A stretch of DNA of 64,000 nt from Periplaneta americana (GCF_040183065.1 NC_091120.1:16696708-16760707); one strand, 5' to 3'; shown: positions 1 through 13,081, counted from the first letter of the stretch. Notes: generated by a model not told the origin, from the letters alone. Made by a program: numbers and translations.

Positions 1-2677
1 CACTCATCGGCTTTGTTGTGACCACAAGTACTGCGGAGTTATGGCCGCCAGAACGTCGGCGGAAGGGTGTTTTAAACCCTTCCCCTTTTTTTCTCGAAAA
101 TCAGAAAGTGTTCGCGATTGCCAATTCGATGCTATCGTGTAAGAAGTAAGTCAAGGTGGAATACAGGGCCGCATCCCGTTCCTCGTTATGGCCATTATTT
201 CCGGACTTAGAGGCTGAACTATTTCAGGTACCCAAAAATTAAGGCTAGAAAAAAGTGCGGCGGATTTGCCGGATTTTTGCGGTGATTACTGGCGAAGATG
301 CGTGGATGCTACAGTTAAAAGGGCTGGCCTCTGAGCCGCTGTTTTCCTTGTGTAGAGAAAAGTCTGTTTTGGAAGGTCAAAATGACCATTTTTGGAAATT
401 TTGCCGGCCTCTCCCGTCCAAACGCAGGGGGATAGAAAGTTGTCCTTTATACTGGAGATAGAGTTCGACGAGCTGTATTCAACGCACTCATCGGCTTTGT
501 TGTGACCACAAGTACTGCGGAGTTATGGCCGCCAGAATGTCGGCGGAAGGGTGGTTTAAACCCTTCCCCTTTTTTTCTCGAAAATCAGAAAGTGTTCGCG
601 ATTGCCAATTCGATGCTATCGTGTAAGAAGTAAGTCAAGGTGGAATACAGGGCCGCATCCCGTTCCTCGTTATGGCCATTATTTCCGGAATTAGAGACTG
701 AAATATTTCAGGTACCCAAAAATTAAGGCTAGAAACAAGTGCGGCGGATTTGCCGGATTTTTGCGGTGATTACTGGCGAAGATGCGGGGATGCTACAGTT
801 AAAAGGCGGGCCTCTGAGCCGCTTCGTTTTCCTTGTGTAGAGAAAAGTCTGTTTTGGATGGTCAAAATGACCATTTTTGGAAATTTTGCCGGCCTCTCCC
901 GTCCAAACGCAGGGGGATAGAGAGTTGTCCTTTATACCGGAGATAGATTTCGACGAGCTGTATTCAACGCACTCATCGGCTTTGTTGTGACCACAAGTAC
1001 TGCGGAGTTATGGCCGCCAGAACGTCGGCGGAAGGGTGTTTTAAACCCTTCCCCTTTTTTTCTCGAAAATCAGAAAGTGTTCGCGATTGCCAATTCGATG
1101 CTATCGTGTAAGAAGTAAGTCAAGGTGGAATACAGGGCCGCATCCCGTTCCTCGTTATGGCCATTATTTCCGGACTTAGAGGCTGAACTATTTCAGGTAC
1201 CCAAAAATTAAGGCTAGAAAAAAGTGCGGCGGATTTGCCGGATTTTTGCGGTGATTACTGGCGAAGATGCGTGGATGCTACAGTTAAAAGGGCTGGCCTC
1301 TGAGCCGCTGTGTTCCTTGTGTAGAGAAAAGTCTGTTTTGGAAGGTCAAAATGACCATTTTTGGAAATTTTGCCGACCTCTCTCGTCCAAACGCAGGGGG
1401 ATAGAGAGTTGTCCTTTATACTGGAGATAGAGTTCGACGAGCTGTATTCAACGCACTCATCGGCTTTGTTGTGACCACAAGTACTGCGGAGATATGGCCG
1501 CCAGAATGTCGGCGGAAGGGTGGTTTAAACCCTTCCCCTTTTTTTCTCGAAAATCAGAAAGTGTTCGCTATTGCCAATTCGATGCTATCGTGTAAGAAGT
1601 AAGTCAAGGTGGAATACAGAGCCGCATCCCGTTCCTCGTTATGGCCATTATTTCCGGAATTAGAGACTGAAATAGTTCAGGTACCCAAAAATTAAGGCTA
1701 GAAACAAGTGCGGCGGATTTGCCGGATTTTTGCGGTGATTACTGTCGAAGATGCGTGGATGCTACACTTAAAAGGGCGGGCCTCTGAGCCGCTGTTTTCC
1801 TTGTGTAGAGAAAAGTCTGTTTTGGAAGGTCAAAATGACCATTTTTGGAAATTTTGCCGGCCTCTCCCGTCCAAACGCAGGGGGATAGAAAGTTGTCCTT
1901 TATACTGGAGGTAGAGTTCGACGAGCTGTATTCAACGCACTCATCGGCTTTGTTGTGACCACAAGTACTGCGGAGTTATGGCCGCCAGAATGTCGGCGGA
2001 AGGGTGGTTTAAACCCTTCCCCTTTTTTTCTCGAAAATCAGAAATTGTTCGCGATTGCCAATTCGATGCTATCGTGTAAGAAGTAAGTCAAGGTGGAATA
2101 CAGGGCCGCATCCCGTTCCTCGTTATGGCCATTATTTCCGGAATTAGAGGCTGAAATATTTCAGGTACCCAAAAATTAAGGCTAGAAAAAAGTGCGGCGG
2201 ATTTGCCGGATTTTTGCGGTGATTACTGGCGAAGATGCGGGGATGCTACAGTTAAAAGGGCGGGCCTCTGAGCCGCTTCGTTTTCCTTGTGTAGAGAAAA
2301 GTCTGTTTTGGAAGGTCAAAATGACTATTTTTGGAAATTTTGCCGGCCTCTCCCGTCCAAACGCAGGGGGATAGAGAGTTGTCCTTTATACTGGAGATAG
2401 AGTTCGACGAGCTGTATTCAACGCACTCATCGGCTTTGTTGTGACCACAAGTACTGCGGAGTTATGGCCGCCAGAACGTCGGCGGAAGGGTGGTTTAAAC
2501 CCTTCCCCTTTTTTTCTCGAAAATCAGAAAGTGTTCGCGATTGCCAATTCGATGCTATCGTGTAAGGAGTAAGTCAAGGTGGAATACAGGGCCGCATCCC
2601 GTTCCTCTTTATGGCCATTATTTCCGGGATTAGAGGCTGAAATATTTCAGGTACCCAAAAATTAAGGCTAGAAACCA

Positions 2678-3154
2678 GTGCGGCGGATTTGCCGGATTTT
2701 TGCGGTGATTGCTGGCGAAGATGCGGGGATGCTACAGTTAAAAGGGCGGGCCTCTAAGCCGCTTCGTTTTCCTTGTGTAGAGAAAAGTCTGTTTTGGAAG
2801 GTCAAAATGACCATATTTGGAAAATTTGCCGGCCTCTCCCGTCCAAACGCAGGGGGATAGAAAGTTGTCCTTTATACTGGAGATAGAGTTCGACGAGCTG
2901 TATTCAACGCACTCATCGGCTTTGTTGTGACCTCAAGTACTGCGGAGTTATGGCCGCCAGAACGTCGGCGGAAGGGTGGTTCCCCTTTTTTTCTCGAAAA
3001 TCAGAAAGTGTTCGCAATTGCCAATTCGATGCTTTCGTGTAAGAAGTAAGTCAAGGTGGAATACAGGGCCGCATCCCGTTCCTCGTTATGGCCATTATTT
3101 CCGGAATTAGAGGCTGAAATATTTCAGGTACCCAAAAATTAAGGCTAGAAAAAA
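2678..3154 (+). repeat. Shortened A monomer, 9-bp deletion in hairpin loop/arm
   Basis: The monomer is 477 bp. At 2971-2985 the sequence reads GAAGGGTGGTTCCCC: the loop and most of the right stem arm (TTAAACCCT) are missing, so the hairpin cannot form, while the T-run is kept. The same deletion is present at 8499-8975 (junction near 8800), as expected from the 5821-bp duplication. Confidence 0.9.
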
Positions 3155-3640
3155 GTGCGGCGGATTTGCCGGATTTTTGCGGTGATTACTGGCGAAGATG
3201 CGGGGATGCTACAGTTAAAAGGGCGGGCCTCTGAGCCGCTTCGTTTTCCTTGTGTAGAGAAAAGTCTGTTTTGGAAGGTCAAAATGACCATTTTTGGAAA
3301 TTTTGCCGGCCTCTCCCGTCCAAACGCAGGGGGATAGAGAGTTGTCCTTTATACTGGAGATAGAGTTCGACGAGCTGTATTCAACGCACTCATCGGCTTT
3401 GTTGTGACCACAAGTACTGCGGAGTTATGGCCGCCAGAACGTCGGCGGAAGGGTGGTTTAAACCCTTCCCCTTTTTTTCTCGAAAATCAGAAAGTGTTCG
3501 CGATTGCCAATTCGATGCTATCGTGTAAGAAGTAAGTCAAGGTGGAATACAGGGCCGCATCCCGTTCCTCGTTATGGCCATTATTTCCGGAATTAGAGAC
3601 TGAAATATTTCAGGTACCCAAAAATTAAGGCTAGAAACAA
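3155..3640 (+). repeat. Representative family A monomer (486 bp)
   Basis: This copy shows the family A layout. It starts at the anchor (3155). Near 3280 lies the inverted repeat GGTCA-AAA-TGACC. Near 3360 is the conserved GAGTTCGACGAGC. The dyad TTGTG-AC-CACAA follows at about 3401-3412. The stem GGAAGGGT (3447-3454), a 7-base loop and ACCCTTCC (3462-3469) come next, then a T7 run at 3472-3478. Downstream are GCCAATTCGATG, TTCCGGAA and a GGTACC site shortly before the next anchor. A 60-codon frame opens at the GTG of the anchor, but it has no ATG start and varies between 60, 68 and 83 codons in neighbouring copies, so I do not treat it as a gene. Confidence 0.9.
3447..3478 (+). other. Hairpin plus T-run module (family A example)
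   Basis: GGAAGGGT (3447-3454) can pair with ACCCTTCC (3462-3469) around the loop GGTTTAA, and seven T residues follow at 3472-3478. The loop edge contains GTTTAAAC. The layout looks like an intrinsic terminator on the + strand, and a T-run is also a known RNA polymerase III termination signal. Transcription is not shown here. The module repeats once per monomer except in the shortened copies. Confidence 0.7.
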
Positions 3641-4250
3641 GTGCGGCGGATTTGCCGGATTTTTGCGGTGATTACTGGCGAAGATGCGGGGATGCTACAG
3701 TTAAAAGTGCGGGCCTCTGAGCCGCTTCGTTTTCATTGTGTAGAGAAAAGTCTGTTTTGGAAGGTCAAAATGACCATTTTTGGAAAGTTTGCCGGCCTCT
3801 CCCGTCCAAACGCAGGGGGATAGAGAGTTGTCCTTTATACTGGAGATAGAGTTCGACGAGCTGTATTCAACGCACACATCGGCTTTGTTGTGACCACAAG
3901 TACTGCGGAGTTATGGCCGCCAGAATGTCGGCGGAAGGGTGGTTTAAACCCTTCCCCTTTTTTTTTTCTCGAAAATCAGAAAGTGTTCGCGATTGCCAAT
4001 TCGATGCTATCGTGTAAGAAGTAAGTCAAGGTGGAATACAGGGCCGCATCCCGTTCCTCGTTATGGCCATTATTTCCGGAATTAGAGACTGAAATATTTC
4101 AGGTACCCAAAAATTAAGGCTAGAAACAAGTGCGGCGGATTTGCCGGATTTTTGCGGTGATTACTGGCGAAGATGCGGGGATGCTACAGTTAAAAGGGCG
4201 GGCCTCTGAGCCGCTTCGTTTTCCTTGTGTAGAGAAAAGTCTGTTTTGGA

Positions 4251-4265
4251 TGGTCAAAATGACCA
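4251..4265. other. 15-bp inverted repeat in family A
   Basis: TGGTCA-AAA-TGACCA is a perfect 6-bp inverted repeat with a 3-bp spacer. Most A monomers have the slightly shorter GGTCA-AAA-TGACC, because the base before GGTCA is A instead of T. The six-base version also occurs near 858, 5221, 10072, 11042, 14440 and 22968, and inside four B monomers (20653, 28266, 30464, 31806). The core matches the IR3 nuclear-receptor half-site layout (GGTCAnnnTGACC), but binding is speculative. In family B the left arm is changed to GGGCA, which breaks the symmetry. Confidence 0.7.
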
Positions 4266-7260
4266 TTTTTGGAAATTTTGCCGGCCTCTCCCGTCCAAAC
4301 GCAGGGGGATAGAGAGTTGTCCTTTATACTGGAGATAGATTTCGACGAGCTGTATTCAACGCACTCATCGGCTTTGTTGTGACCACAAGTACTGCGGAGT
4401 TATGGCCGCCAGAACGTCGGCGGAATGGTGTTTTAAACCCTTCCCCTTTTTTCCTCGAAAATCAGAAAGTGTTCGCGATTGCCAATTCGATGCTATCGTG
4501 TAAGAAGTAAGTCAAGGTGGAATACAGGGCCGCATCCCCTTCCTCGTTATGGCCATTATTTCCGGAATTAGAGGCTGAAATATTTCAGGTACCCAAAAAT
4601 TAATGCTAGAAAAAAGTGCGGCGGATTTGCCGGATTTTTGCGGTGATTACTGGCGAAGATGCGGGGATGCTACAGTTAAAAGGGCGGGCCTCTGAGCCGC
4701 TACGTTTTCCTTGTGTAGAGAAAAGTCTGTTTTGCAAGGTCAAAATGACCATTTTTGGAAATTTTGCCGGCCTCTCCCGTCCAAACGCAGGGGGATAGAG
4801 AGTTGTCCTTTATACTGGAGATAGAGTTCGACGAGCAGTATTCAACGCACTCATCGGCTTTGTTGTGACCACAAGTACTGCGGAGTTATGGCCGCCAGAA
4901 TGTCGGCGGAAGGGTGGTTTAAACCCTTCCCCTTTTTTTCTCGAAAATCAGAAAGTGTTCGCGATTGCCAATTCGATGCTATCGTGTAAGAAGTAAGTCA
5001 AGGTGGAATACAGGGCCGCATCCCGTTCCTCGTTATGGCCATTATTTCCGGAATTAGAGACTGAAATATTTCAGGTACCCAAAAATTAAGGCTAGAAACA
5101 AGTGCGGCGGATTTGCCGGATTTTTGCGGTGATTACTGGCGAAGATGCGGGGATGCTACAGTTAAAAGGCGGGCCTCTGAGCCGCTTCGTTTTCCTTGTG
5201 TAGAGAAAAGTCTGTTTTGGATGGTCAAAATGACCATTTTTGGAAATTTTGCCGGCCTCTCCCGTCCAAACGCAGGGGGATAGAGAGTTGTCCTTTATAC
5301 CGGAGATAGATTTCGACGAGCTGTATTCAACGCACTCATCGGATTTGTTGTGACCACAAGTACTGCGGAGTTATGGCCGCCAGAACGTCGGCGGAAGGGT
5401 GTTTTAAACCCTTCCCCTTTTTTTCTCGAAAATCAGAAAGTGTTCGCGATTGCCAATTCGATGCTATCGTGTAAGAAGTAAGTCAAGGTGGAATACAGGG
5501 CCCCATCCCGTTCCTCGTTATGGCCATTATTTCCGGACTTAGAGGCTGAACTATTTCAGGTACCCAAAAATTAAGGCTAGAAAAAAGTGCGGCGGATTTG
5601 CCGGATTTTTGCGGTGATTACTGGCGAAGATGCGTGGATGCTACAGTTAAAAGGGCTGGCCTCTGAGCCGCTGTTTTCCTTGTGTAGAGAAAAGTCTGTT
5701 TTGGAAGGTCAAAATGACCATTTTTGGAAATTTTGCCGGCCTCTCCCGTCCAAACGCAGGGGGATAGAAAGTTGTCCTTTATACTGGAGATAGAGTTCGA
5801 CGAGCTGTATTCAACGCACTCATCGGCTTTGTTGTGACCACAAGTACTGCGGAGTTATGGCCGCCAGAATGTCGGCGGAAGGGTGGTTTAAACCCTTCCC
5901 CTTTTTTTCTCGAAAATCAGAAAGTGTTCGCGATTGCCAATTCGATGCTATCGTGTAAGAAGTAAGTCAAGGTGGAATACAGGGCCGCATCCCGTTCCTC
6001 GTTATGGCCATTATTTCCGGAATTAGAGGCTGAAATATTTCAGGTACCCAAAAATTAAGGCTAGAAAAAAGTGCGGCGGATTTGCCGGATTTTTGCGGTG
6101 ATTACTGGCGAAGATGCGGGGATGCTACAGTTAAAAGGGCGGGCCTCTGAGCCGCTTCGTTTTCCTTGTGTAGAGAAAAGTCTGTTTTGGAAGGTCAAAA
6201 TGACCATTTTTGGAAATTTTGCCGGCCTCTCCCGTCCAAACGCAGGGGGATAGAGAGTTGTCCTTTATACTGGAGATAGAGGTCGACGACCTGTATTCAA
6301 CGCACTCATCGGCTTTGTTGTGACCACAAGTACTGCGGAGTTATGGGCGCCAGAATGTCGGCGGAAGGGTGGTTTAAACCCTTCCCCTTTTTTTCTCGAA
6401 AATCAGAAAGTGTTCGCGATTTCCAATTCGATGCTATCGTTTAAGAAGTAAGTCAAGGTGGAACACAGGGCCGCATCCCGTTCCTCGTTATGGCCATTAT
6501 TTCCGGAATTAAAGACTGAAATAGTTCAGGTACCCAAAAATTAAGGCTAGAAACAATTGCGGCGGATTTGCCGGATTTTTGCGGTGATTACTGGCGAAGA
6601 TGCGGGGATGCTACAGTTAAAAGGGCGGGCCTCTGAGCCGCTTCGTTTTCCTTGTGTAGAGAAAAGTCTGTTTTGGAAGGTCAAAATGATCATTTTTTGA
6701 AATTTTGCCGGCCTCTCCCGTCCAAACGCAGGGGGATAGAGAGTTGTCCTTTATACTGGAGATAGAGTTCGACGAGCTGTATTCAACGCACTCATCGGCT
6801 TTGTTGTGACCACAAGTACTGCGGAGTTATGGCCGCCAGAACGTCGGCGGAAGGGTGGTTTAAACCCTTCCCCTTTTTTTCTCGAAAATCAGAAAGTGTT
6901 CGCGATTGCCAATCCGATGCTATCGTGTAAGAAGTAAGACAAGGTGGAATACAGGGCCGCATCCCGTTCCTCGTTATGGCCATTATTTCCGGAATTAGAG
7001 ACTGAAATATTTCAGGTACCCAAAAATTAAGGCTAGAAACAAGTGCGGCGGATTTGCCGGATTTTTGCGGTGATTACTGGCGAAGATGCGGGGATGCTAC
7101 AGTTAAAAGTGCGGGCCTCTGAGCCGCTTCGTTTTCCTTGTGTAGAGAAAAGTCTGTTTTGGAAGGTCAAAATGACCATTTTTGGAAATTTTGCCGGCCT
7201 CTCCCGTCCAAACGCAGGGGGATAGAGAGTTGTCCTTTATACTGGAGATAGAGTTCGACG

Positions 7261-10200
7261 AGCTGTATTCAACGCACTCATCGGCTTTGTTGTGACCACA
7301 AGTACTGCGGAGATATGGCCGCCAGAATGTCGGCGGAAGGGTGGTTTAAACCCTTCCCCTTTTTTTCTCGAAAATCAGAAAGTGTTCGCTATTGCCAATT
7401 CGATGCTATCGTGTAAGAAGTAAGTCAAGGTGGAATACAGAGCCGCATCCCGTTCCTCGTTATGGCCATTATTTCCGGAATTAGAGACTGAAATAGTTCA
7501 GGTACCCAAAAATTAAGGCTAGAAACAAGTGCGGCGGATTTGCCGGATTTTTGCGGTGATTACTGTCGAAGATGCGTGGATGCTACACTTAAAAGGGCGG
7601 GCCTCTGAGCCGCTGTTTTCCTTGTGTAGAGAAAAGTCTGTTTTGGAAGGTCAAAATGACCATTTTTGGAAATTTTGCCGGCCTCTCCCGTCCAAACGCA
7701 GGGGGATAGAAAGTTGTCCTTTATACTGGAGGTAGAGTTCGACGAGCTGTATTCAACGCACTCATCGGCTTTGTTGTGACCACAAGTACTGCGGAGTTAT
7801 GGCCGCCAGAATGTCGGCGGAAGGGTGGTTTAAACCCTTCCCCTTTTTTTCTCGAAAATCAGAAATTGTTCGCGATTGCCAATTCGATGCTATCGTGTAA
7901 GAAGTAAGTCAAGGTGGAATACAGGGCCGCATCCCGTTCCTCGTTATGGCCATTATTTCCGGAATTAGAGGCTGAAATATTTCAGGTACCCAAAAATTAA
8001 GGCTAGAAAAATGTGCGGCGGATTTGCCGGATTTTTGCGGTGATTACTGGCGAAGATGCGGGGATGCTACAGTTAAAAGGGCGGGCCTCTGAGCCGCTTC
8101 GTTTTCCTTGTGTAGAGAAAAGTCTGTTTTGGAAGGTCAAAATGACTATTTTTGGAAATTTTGCCGGCCTCTCCCGTCCAAACGCAGGGGGATAGAGAGT
8201 TGTCCTTTATACTGGAGATAGAGTTCGACGAGCTGTATTCAACGCACTCATCGGCTTTGTTGTGACCACAAGTACTGCGGAGTTATGGCCGCCAGAACGT
8301 CGGCGGAAGGGTGGTTTAAACCCTTCCCCTTTTTTTCTCGAAAATCAGAAAGTGTTCGCGATTGCCAATTCGATGCTATCGTGTAAGGAGTAAGTCAAGG
8401 TGGAATACAGGGCCGCATCCCGTTCCTCTTTATGGCCATTATTTCCGGGATTAGAGGCTGAAATATTTCAGGTACCCAAAAATTAAGGCTAGAAACCAGT
8501 GCGGCGGATTTGCCGGATTTTTGCGGTGATTGCTTGCGAAGATGCGGGGATGCTACAGTTAAAAGGGCGGGCCTCTAAGCCGCTTCGTTTTCCTTGTGTA
8601 GAGAAAAGTCTGTTTTGGAAGGTCAAAATGACCATATTTGGAAAATTTGCCGGCCTCTCCCGTCCAAACGCAGGGGGATAGAAAGTTGTCCTTTATACTG
8701 GAGATAGAGTTCGACGAGCTGTATTCAACGCACTCATCGGCTTTGTTGTGACCTCAAGTACTGCGGAGTTATGGCCGCCAGAACGTCGGCGGAAGGGTGG
8801 TTCCCCTTTTTTTCTCGAAAATCAGAAAGTGTTCGCAATTGCCAATTCGATGCTTTCGTGTAAGAAGTAAGTCAAGGTGGAATACAGGGCCGCATCCCGT
8901 TCCTCGTTATGGCCATTATTTCCGGAATTAGAGGCTGAAATATTTCAGGTACCCAAAAATTAAGGCTAGAAAAAAGTGCGGCGGATTTGCCGGATTTTTG
9001 CGGTGATTACTGGCGAAGATGCGGGGATGCTACAGTTAAAAGGGCGGGCCTCTGAGCCGCTTCGTTTTCCTTGTGTAGAGAAAAGTCTGTTTTGGAAGGT
9101 CAAAATGACCATTTTTGGAAATTTTGCCGGCCTCTCCCGTCCAAACGCAGGGGGATAGAGAGTTGTCCTTTATACTGGAGATAGAGTTCGACGAGCTGTA
9201 TTCAACGCACTCATCGGCTTTGTTGTGACCACAAGTACTGCGGAGTTATGGCCGCCAGAACGTCGGCGGAAGGGTGGTTTAAACCCTTCCCCTTTTTTTC
9301 TCGAAAATCAGAAAGTGTTCGCGATTGCCAATTCGATGCTATCGTGTAAGAAGTAAGTCAAGGTGGAATACAGGGCCGCATCCCGTTCCTCGTTATGGCC
9401 ATTATTTCCGGAATTAGAGACTGAAATATTTCAGGTACCCAAAAATTAAGGCTAGAAACAAGTGCGGCGGATTTGCCGGATTTTTGCGGTGATTACTGGC
9501 GAAGATGCGGGGATGCTACAGTTAAAAGTGCGGGCCTCTGAGCCGCTTCGTTTTCATTGTGTAGAGAAAAGTCTGTTTTGGAAGGTCAAAATGACCATTT
9601 TTGGAAAGTTTGCCGGCCTCTCCCGTCCAAACGCAGGGGGATAGAGAGTTGTCCTTTATACTGGAGATAGAGTTCGACGAGCTGTATTCAACGCACACAT
9701 CGGCTTTGTTGTGACCACAAGTACTGCGGAGTTATGGCCGCCAGAATGTCGGCGGAAGGGTGGTTTAAACCCTTCCCCTTTTTTTTTTCTCGAAAATCAG
9801 AAAGTGTTCGCGATTGCCAATTCGATGCTATCGTGTAAGAAGTAAGTCAAGGTGGAATACAGGGCCGCATCCCGTTCCTCGTTATGGCCATTATTTCCGG
9901 AATTAGAGACTGAAATATTTCAGGTACCCAAAAATTAAGGCTAGAAACAAGTGCGGCGGATTTGCCGGATTTTTGCGGTGATTACTGGCGAAGATGCGGG
10001 GATGCTACAGTTAAAAGGGCGGGCCTCTGAGCCGCTTCGTTTTCCTTGTGTAGAGAAAAGTCTGTTTTGGATGGTCAAAATGACCATTTTTGGAAATTTT
10101 GCCGGCCTCTCCCGTCCAAACGCAGGGGGATAGAGAGTTGTCCTTTATACTGGAGATAGATTTCGACGAGCTGTATTCAACGCACTCATCGGCTTTGTTG

Positions 10201-13081
10201 TGACCACAAGTACTGCGGAGTTATGGCCGCCAGAACGTCGGCGGAATGGTGTTTTAAACCCTTCCCCTTTTTTCCTCGAAAATCAGAAAGTGTTCGCGAT
10301 TGCCAATTCGATGCTATCGTGTAAGAAGTAAGTCAAGGTGGAATACAGGGCCGCATCCCCTTCCTCGTTATGGCCATTATTTCCGGAATTAGAGGCTGAA
10401 ATATTTCAGGTACCCAAAAATTAATGCTAGAAAAAAGTGCGGCGGATTTGCCGGATTTTTGCGGTGATTACTGGCGAAGATGCGGGGATGCTACAGTTAA
10501 AAGGGCGGGCCTCTGAGCCGCTACGTTTTCCTTGTGTAGAGAAAAGTCTGTTTTGCAAGGTCAAAATGACCATTTTTGGAAATTTTGCCGGCCTCTCCCG
10601 TCCAAACGCAGGGGGATAGAGAGTTGTCCTTTATACTGGAGATAGAGTTCGACGAGCAGTATTCAACGCACTCATCGGCTTTGTTGTGACCACAAGTACT
10701 GCGGAGTTATGGCCGCCAGAATGTCGGCGGAAGGGTGGTTTAAACCCTTCCCCTTTTTTTCTCGAAAATCAGAAAGTGTTCGCGATTGCCAATTCGATGC
10801 TATCGTGTAAGAAGTAAGTCAAGGTGGAATACAGGGCCGCATCCCGTTCCTCGTTATGGCCATTATTTCCGGAATTAGAGACTGAAATATTTCAGGTACC
10901 CAAAAATTAAGGCTAGAAACAAGTGCGGCGGATTTGCCGGATTTTTGCGGTGATTACTGGCGAAGATGCGGGGATGCTACAGTTAAAAGGCGGGCCTCTG
11001 AGCCGCTTCGTTTTCCTTGTGTAGAGAAAAGTCTGTTTTGGATGGTCAAAATGACCATTTTTGGAAATTTTGCCGGCCTCTCCCGTCCAAACGCAGGGGG
11101 ATAGAGAGTTGTCCTTTATACCGGAGATAGATTTCGACGAGCTGTATTCAACGCACTCATCGGATTTGTTGTGACCACAAGTACTGCGGAGTTATGGCCG
11201 CCAGAACGTCGGCGGAAGGGTGTTTTAAACCCTTCCCCTTTTTTTCTCGAAAATCAGAAAGTGTTCGCGATTGCCAATTCGATGCTATCGTGTAAGAAGT
11301 AAGTCAAGGTGGAATACAGGGCCCCATCCCGTTCCTCGTTATGGCCATTATTTCCGGACTTAGAGGCTGAACTATTTCAGGTACCCAAAAATTAAGGCTA
11401 GAAAAAAGTGCGGCGGATTTGCCGGATTTTTGCGGTGATTACTGGCGAAGATGCGTGGATGCTACAGTTAAAAGGGCTGGCCTCTGAGCCGCTGTTTTCC
11501 TTGTGTAGAGAAAAGTCTGTTTTGGAAGGTCAAAATGACCATTTTTGGAAATTTTGCCGGCCTCTCCCGTCCAAACGCAGGGGGATAGAAAGTTGTCCTT
11601 TATACTGGAGATAGAGTTCGACGAGCTGTATTCAACGCACTCATCGGCTTTGTTGTGACCACAAGTACTGCGGAGTTATGGCCGCCAGAATGTCGGCGGA
11701 AGGGTGGTTTAAACCCTTCCCCTTTTTTTCTCGAAAATCAGAAAGTGTTCGCGATTGCCAATTCGATGCTATCGTGTAAGAAGTAAGTCAAGGTGGAATA
11801 CAGGGCCGCATCCCGTTCCTCGTTATGGCCATTATTTCCGGAATTAGAGGCTGAAATATTTCAGGTACCCAAAAATTAAGGCTAGAAAAAAGTGCGGCGG
11901 ATTTGCCGGATTTTTGCGGTGATTACTGGCGAAGATGCGGGGATGCTACAGTTAAAAGGGCGGGCCTCTGAGCCGCTTCGTTTTCCTTGTGTAGAGAAAA
12001 GTCTGTTTTGGAAGGTCAAAATGACCATTTTTGGAAATTTTGCCGGCCTCTCCCGTCCAAACGCAGGGGGATAGAGAGTTGTCCTTTATACTGGAGATAG
12101 AGGTCGACGACCTGTATTCAACGCACTCATCGGCTTTGTTGTGACCACAAGTACTGCGGAGTTATGGGCGCCAGAATGTCGGCGGAAGGGTGGTTTAAAC
12201 CCTTCCCCTTTTTTTCTCGAAAATCAGAAAGTGTTCGCGATTTCCAATTCGATGCTATCGTTTAAGAAGTAAGTCAAGGTGGAACACAGGGCCGCATCCC
12301 GTTCCTCGTTATGGCCATTATTTCCGGAATTAAAGACTGAAATAGTTCAGGTACCCAAAAATTAAGGCTAGAAACAATTGCGGCGGATTTGCCGGATTTT
12401 TGCGGTGATTACTGGCGAAGATGCGGGGATGCTACAGTTAAAAGGGCGGGCCTCTGAGCCGCTTCGTTTTCCTTGTGTAGAGAAAAGTCTGTTTTGGAAG
12501 GTCAAAATGATCATTTTTTGAAATTTTGCCGGCCTCTCCCGTCCAAACGCAGGGGGATAGAGAGTTGTCCTTTATACTGGAGATAGAGTTCGACGAGCTG
12601 TATTCAACGCACTCATCGGCTTTGTTGTGACCACAAGTACTGCGGAGTTATGGCCGCCAGAACGTCGGCGGAAGGGTGGTTTAAACCCTTCCCCTTTTTT
12701 TCTCGAAAATCAGAAAGTGTTCGCGATTGCCAATCCGATGCTATCGTGTAAGAAGTAAGACAAGGTGGAATACAGGGCCGCATCCCGTTCCTCGTTATGG
12801 CCATTATTTCCGGAATTAGAGACTGAAATATTTCAGGTACCCAAAAATTAAGGCTAGAAACAAGTGCGGCGGATTTGCCGGATTTTTGCGGTGATTACTG
12901 GCGAAGATGCGGGGATGCTACAGTTAAAAGTGCGGGCCTCTGAGCCGCTTCGTTTTCCTTGTGTAGAGAAAAGTCTGTTTTGGAAGGTCAAAATGACCAT
13001 TTTTGGAAATTTTGCCGGCCTCTCCCGTCCAAACGCAGGGGGATAGAGAGTTGTCCTTTATACTGGAGATAGAGTTCGACG
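7261..13081 (+). repeat. 12-monomer higher-order repeat, copy 2 (5821 bp)
   Basis: This is the direct tandem copy of 1440-7260. I noticed only two differences from copy 1: A to T just before the anchor near 8011 (AAAAATGTGCGG) and G to T near 8534 (GATTGCTTGCG). That implies more than 99.9% identity, far above the similarity between neighbouring monomers, and so a recent unequal exchange or an assembly duplication. Similarity to the start of the unit stops near 13085, where AGCAGTATT replaces AGCTGTATT. Confidence 0.93.
8499..8975 (+). repeat. Shortened A monomer, duplicate of the 9-bp hairpin deletion
   Basis: This 477-bp monomer carries the same GGTGGTTCCCC junction at about 8797-8806 as the copy at 2678. 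It is inherited through the 5.8-kb duplication and is not an independent event. Confidence 0.9.

Larger units (their letters stand above)
1440..7260 (+). repeat. 12-monomer higher-order repeat, copy 1 (5821 bp)
   Basis: This stretch is repeated immediately downstream with a constant offset of 5821 bp. Distinctive private variants recur at that offset: the frame changes near 1708, the 9-bp deletion near 2980, the TTTTTTTTT tract near 3960, GGAATGGTG near 4433, GGATTTG near 5341, GGTCGACGACC near 6282 and AAGACAAGG near 6936. Homology extends left to about 1384, so the exact crossover point is ambiguous between about 1384 and 1440. Confidence 0.93.

Noticed and set aside
3447..3478. Bacterial Rho-independent terminator of a real operon
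   Set aside because: The hairpin/T-run shape fits, but there is no upstream gene and it recurs every 485 bp in a satellite. It is reported only as a structural module.
6792..6983. Minus-strand open frames (6792-6983, 12613-12804, 27855-28085, 37249-37470, 46866-47114, 62818-63066)
   Set aside because: These appear only in monomers with chance substitutions removing stops and are duplicated with the higher-order units. No independent support for coding.
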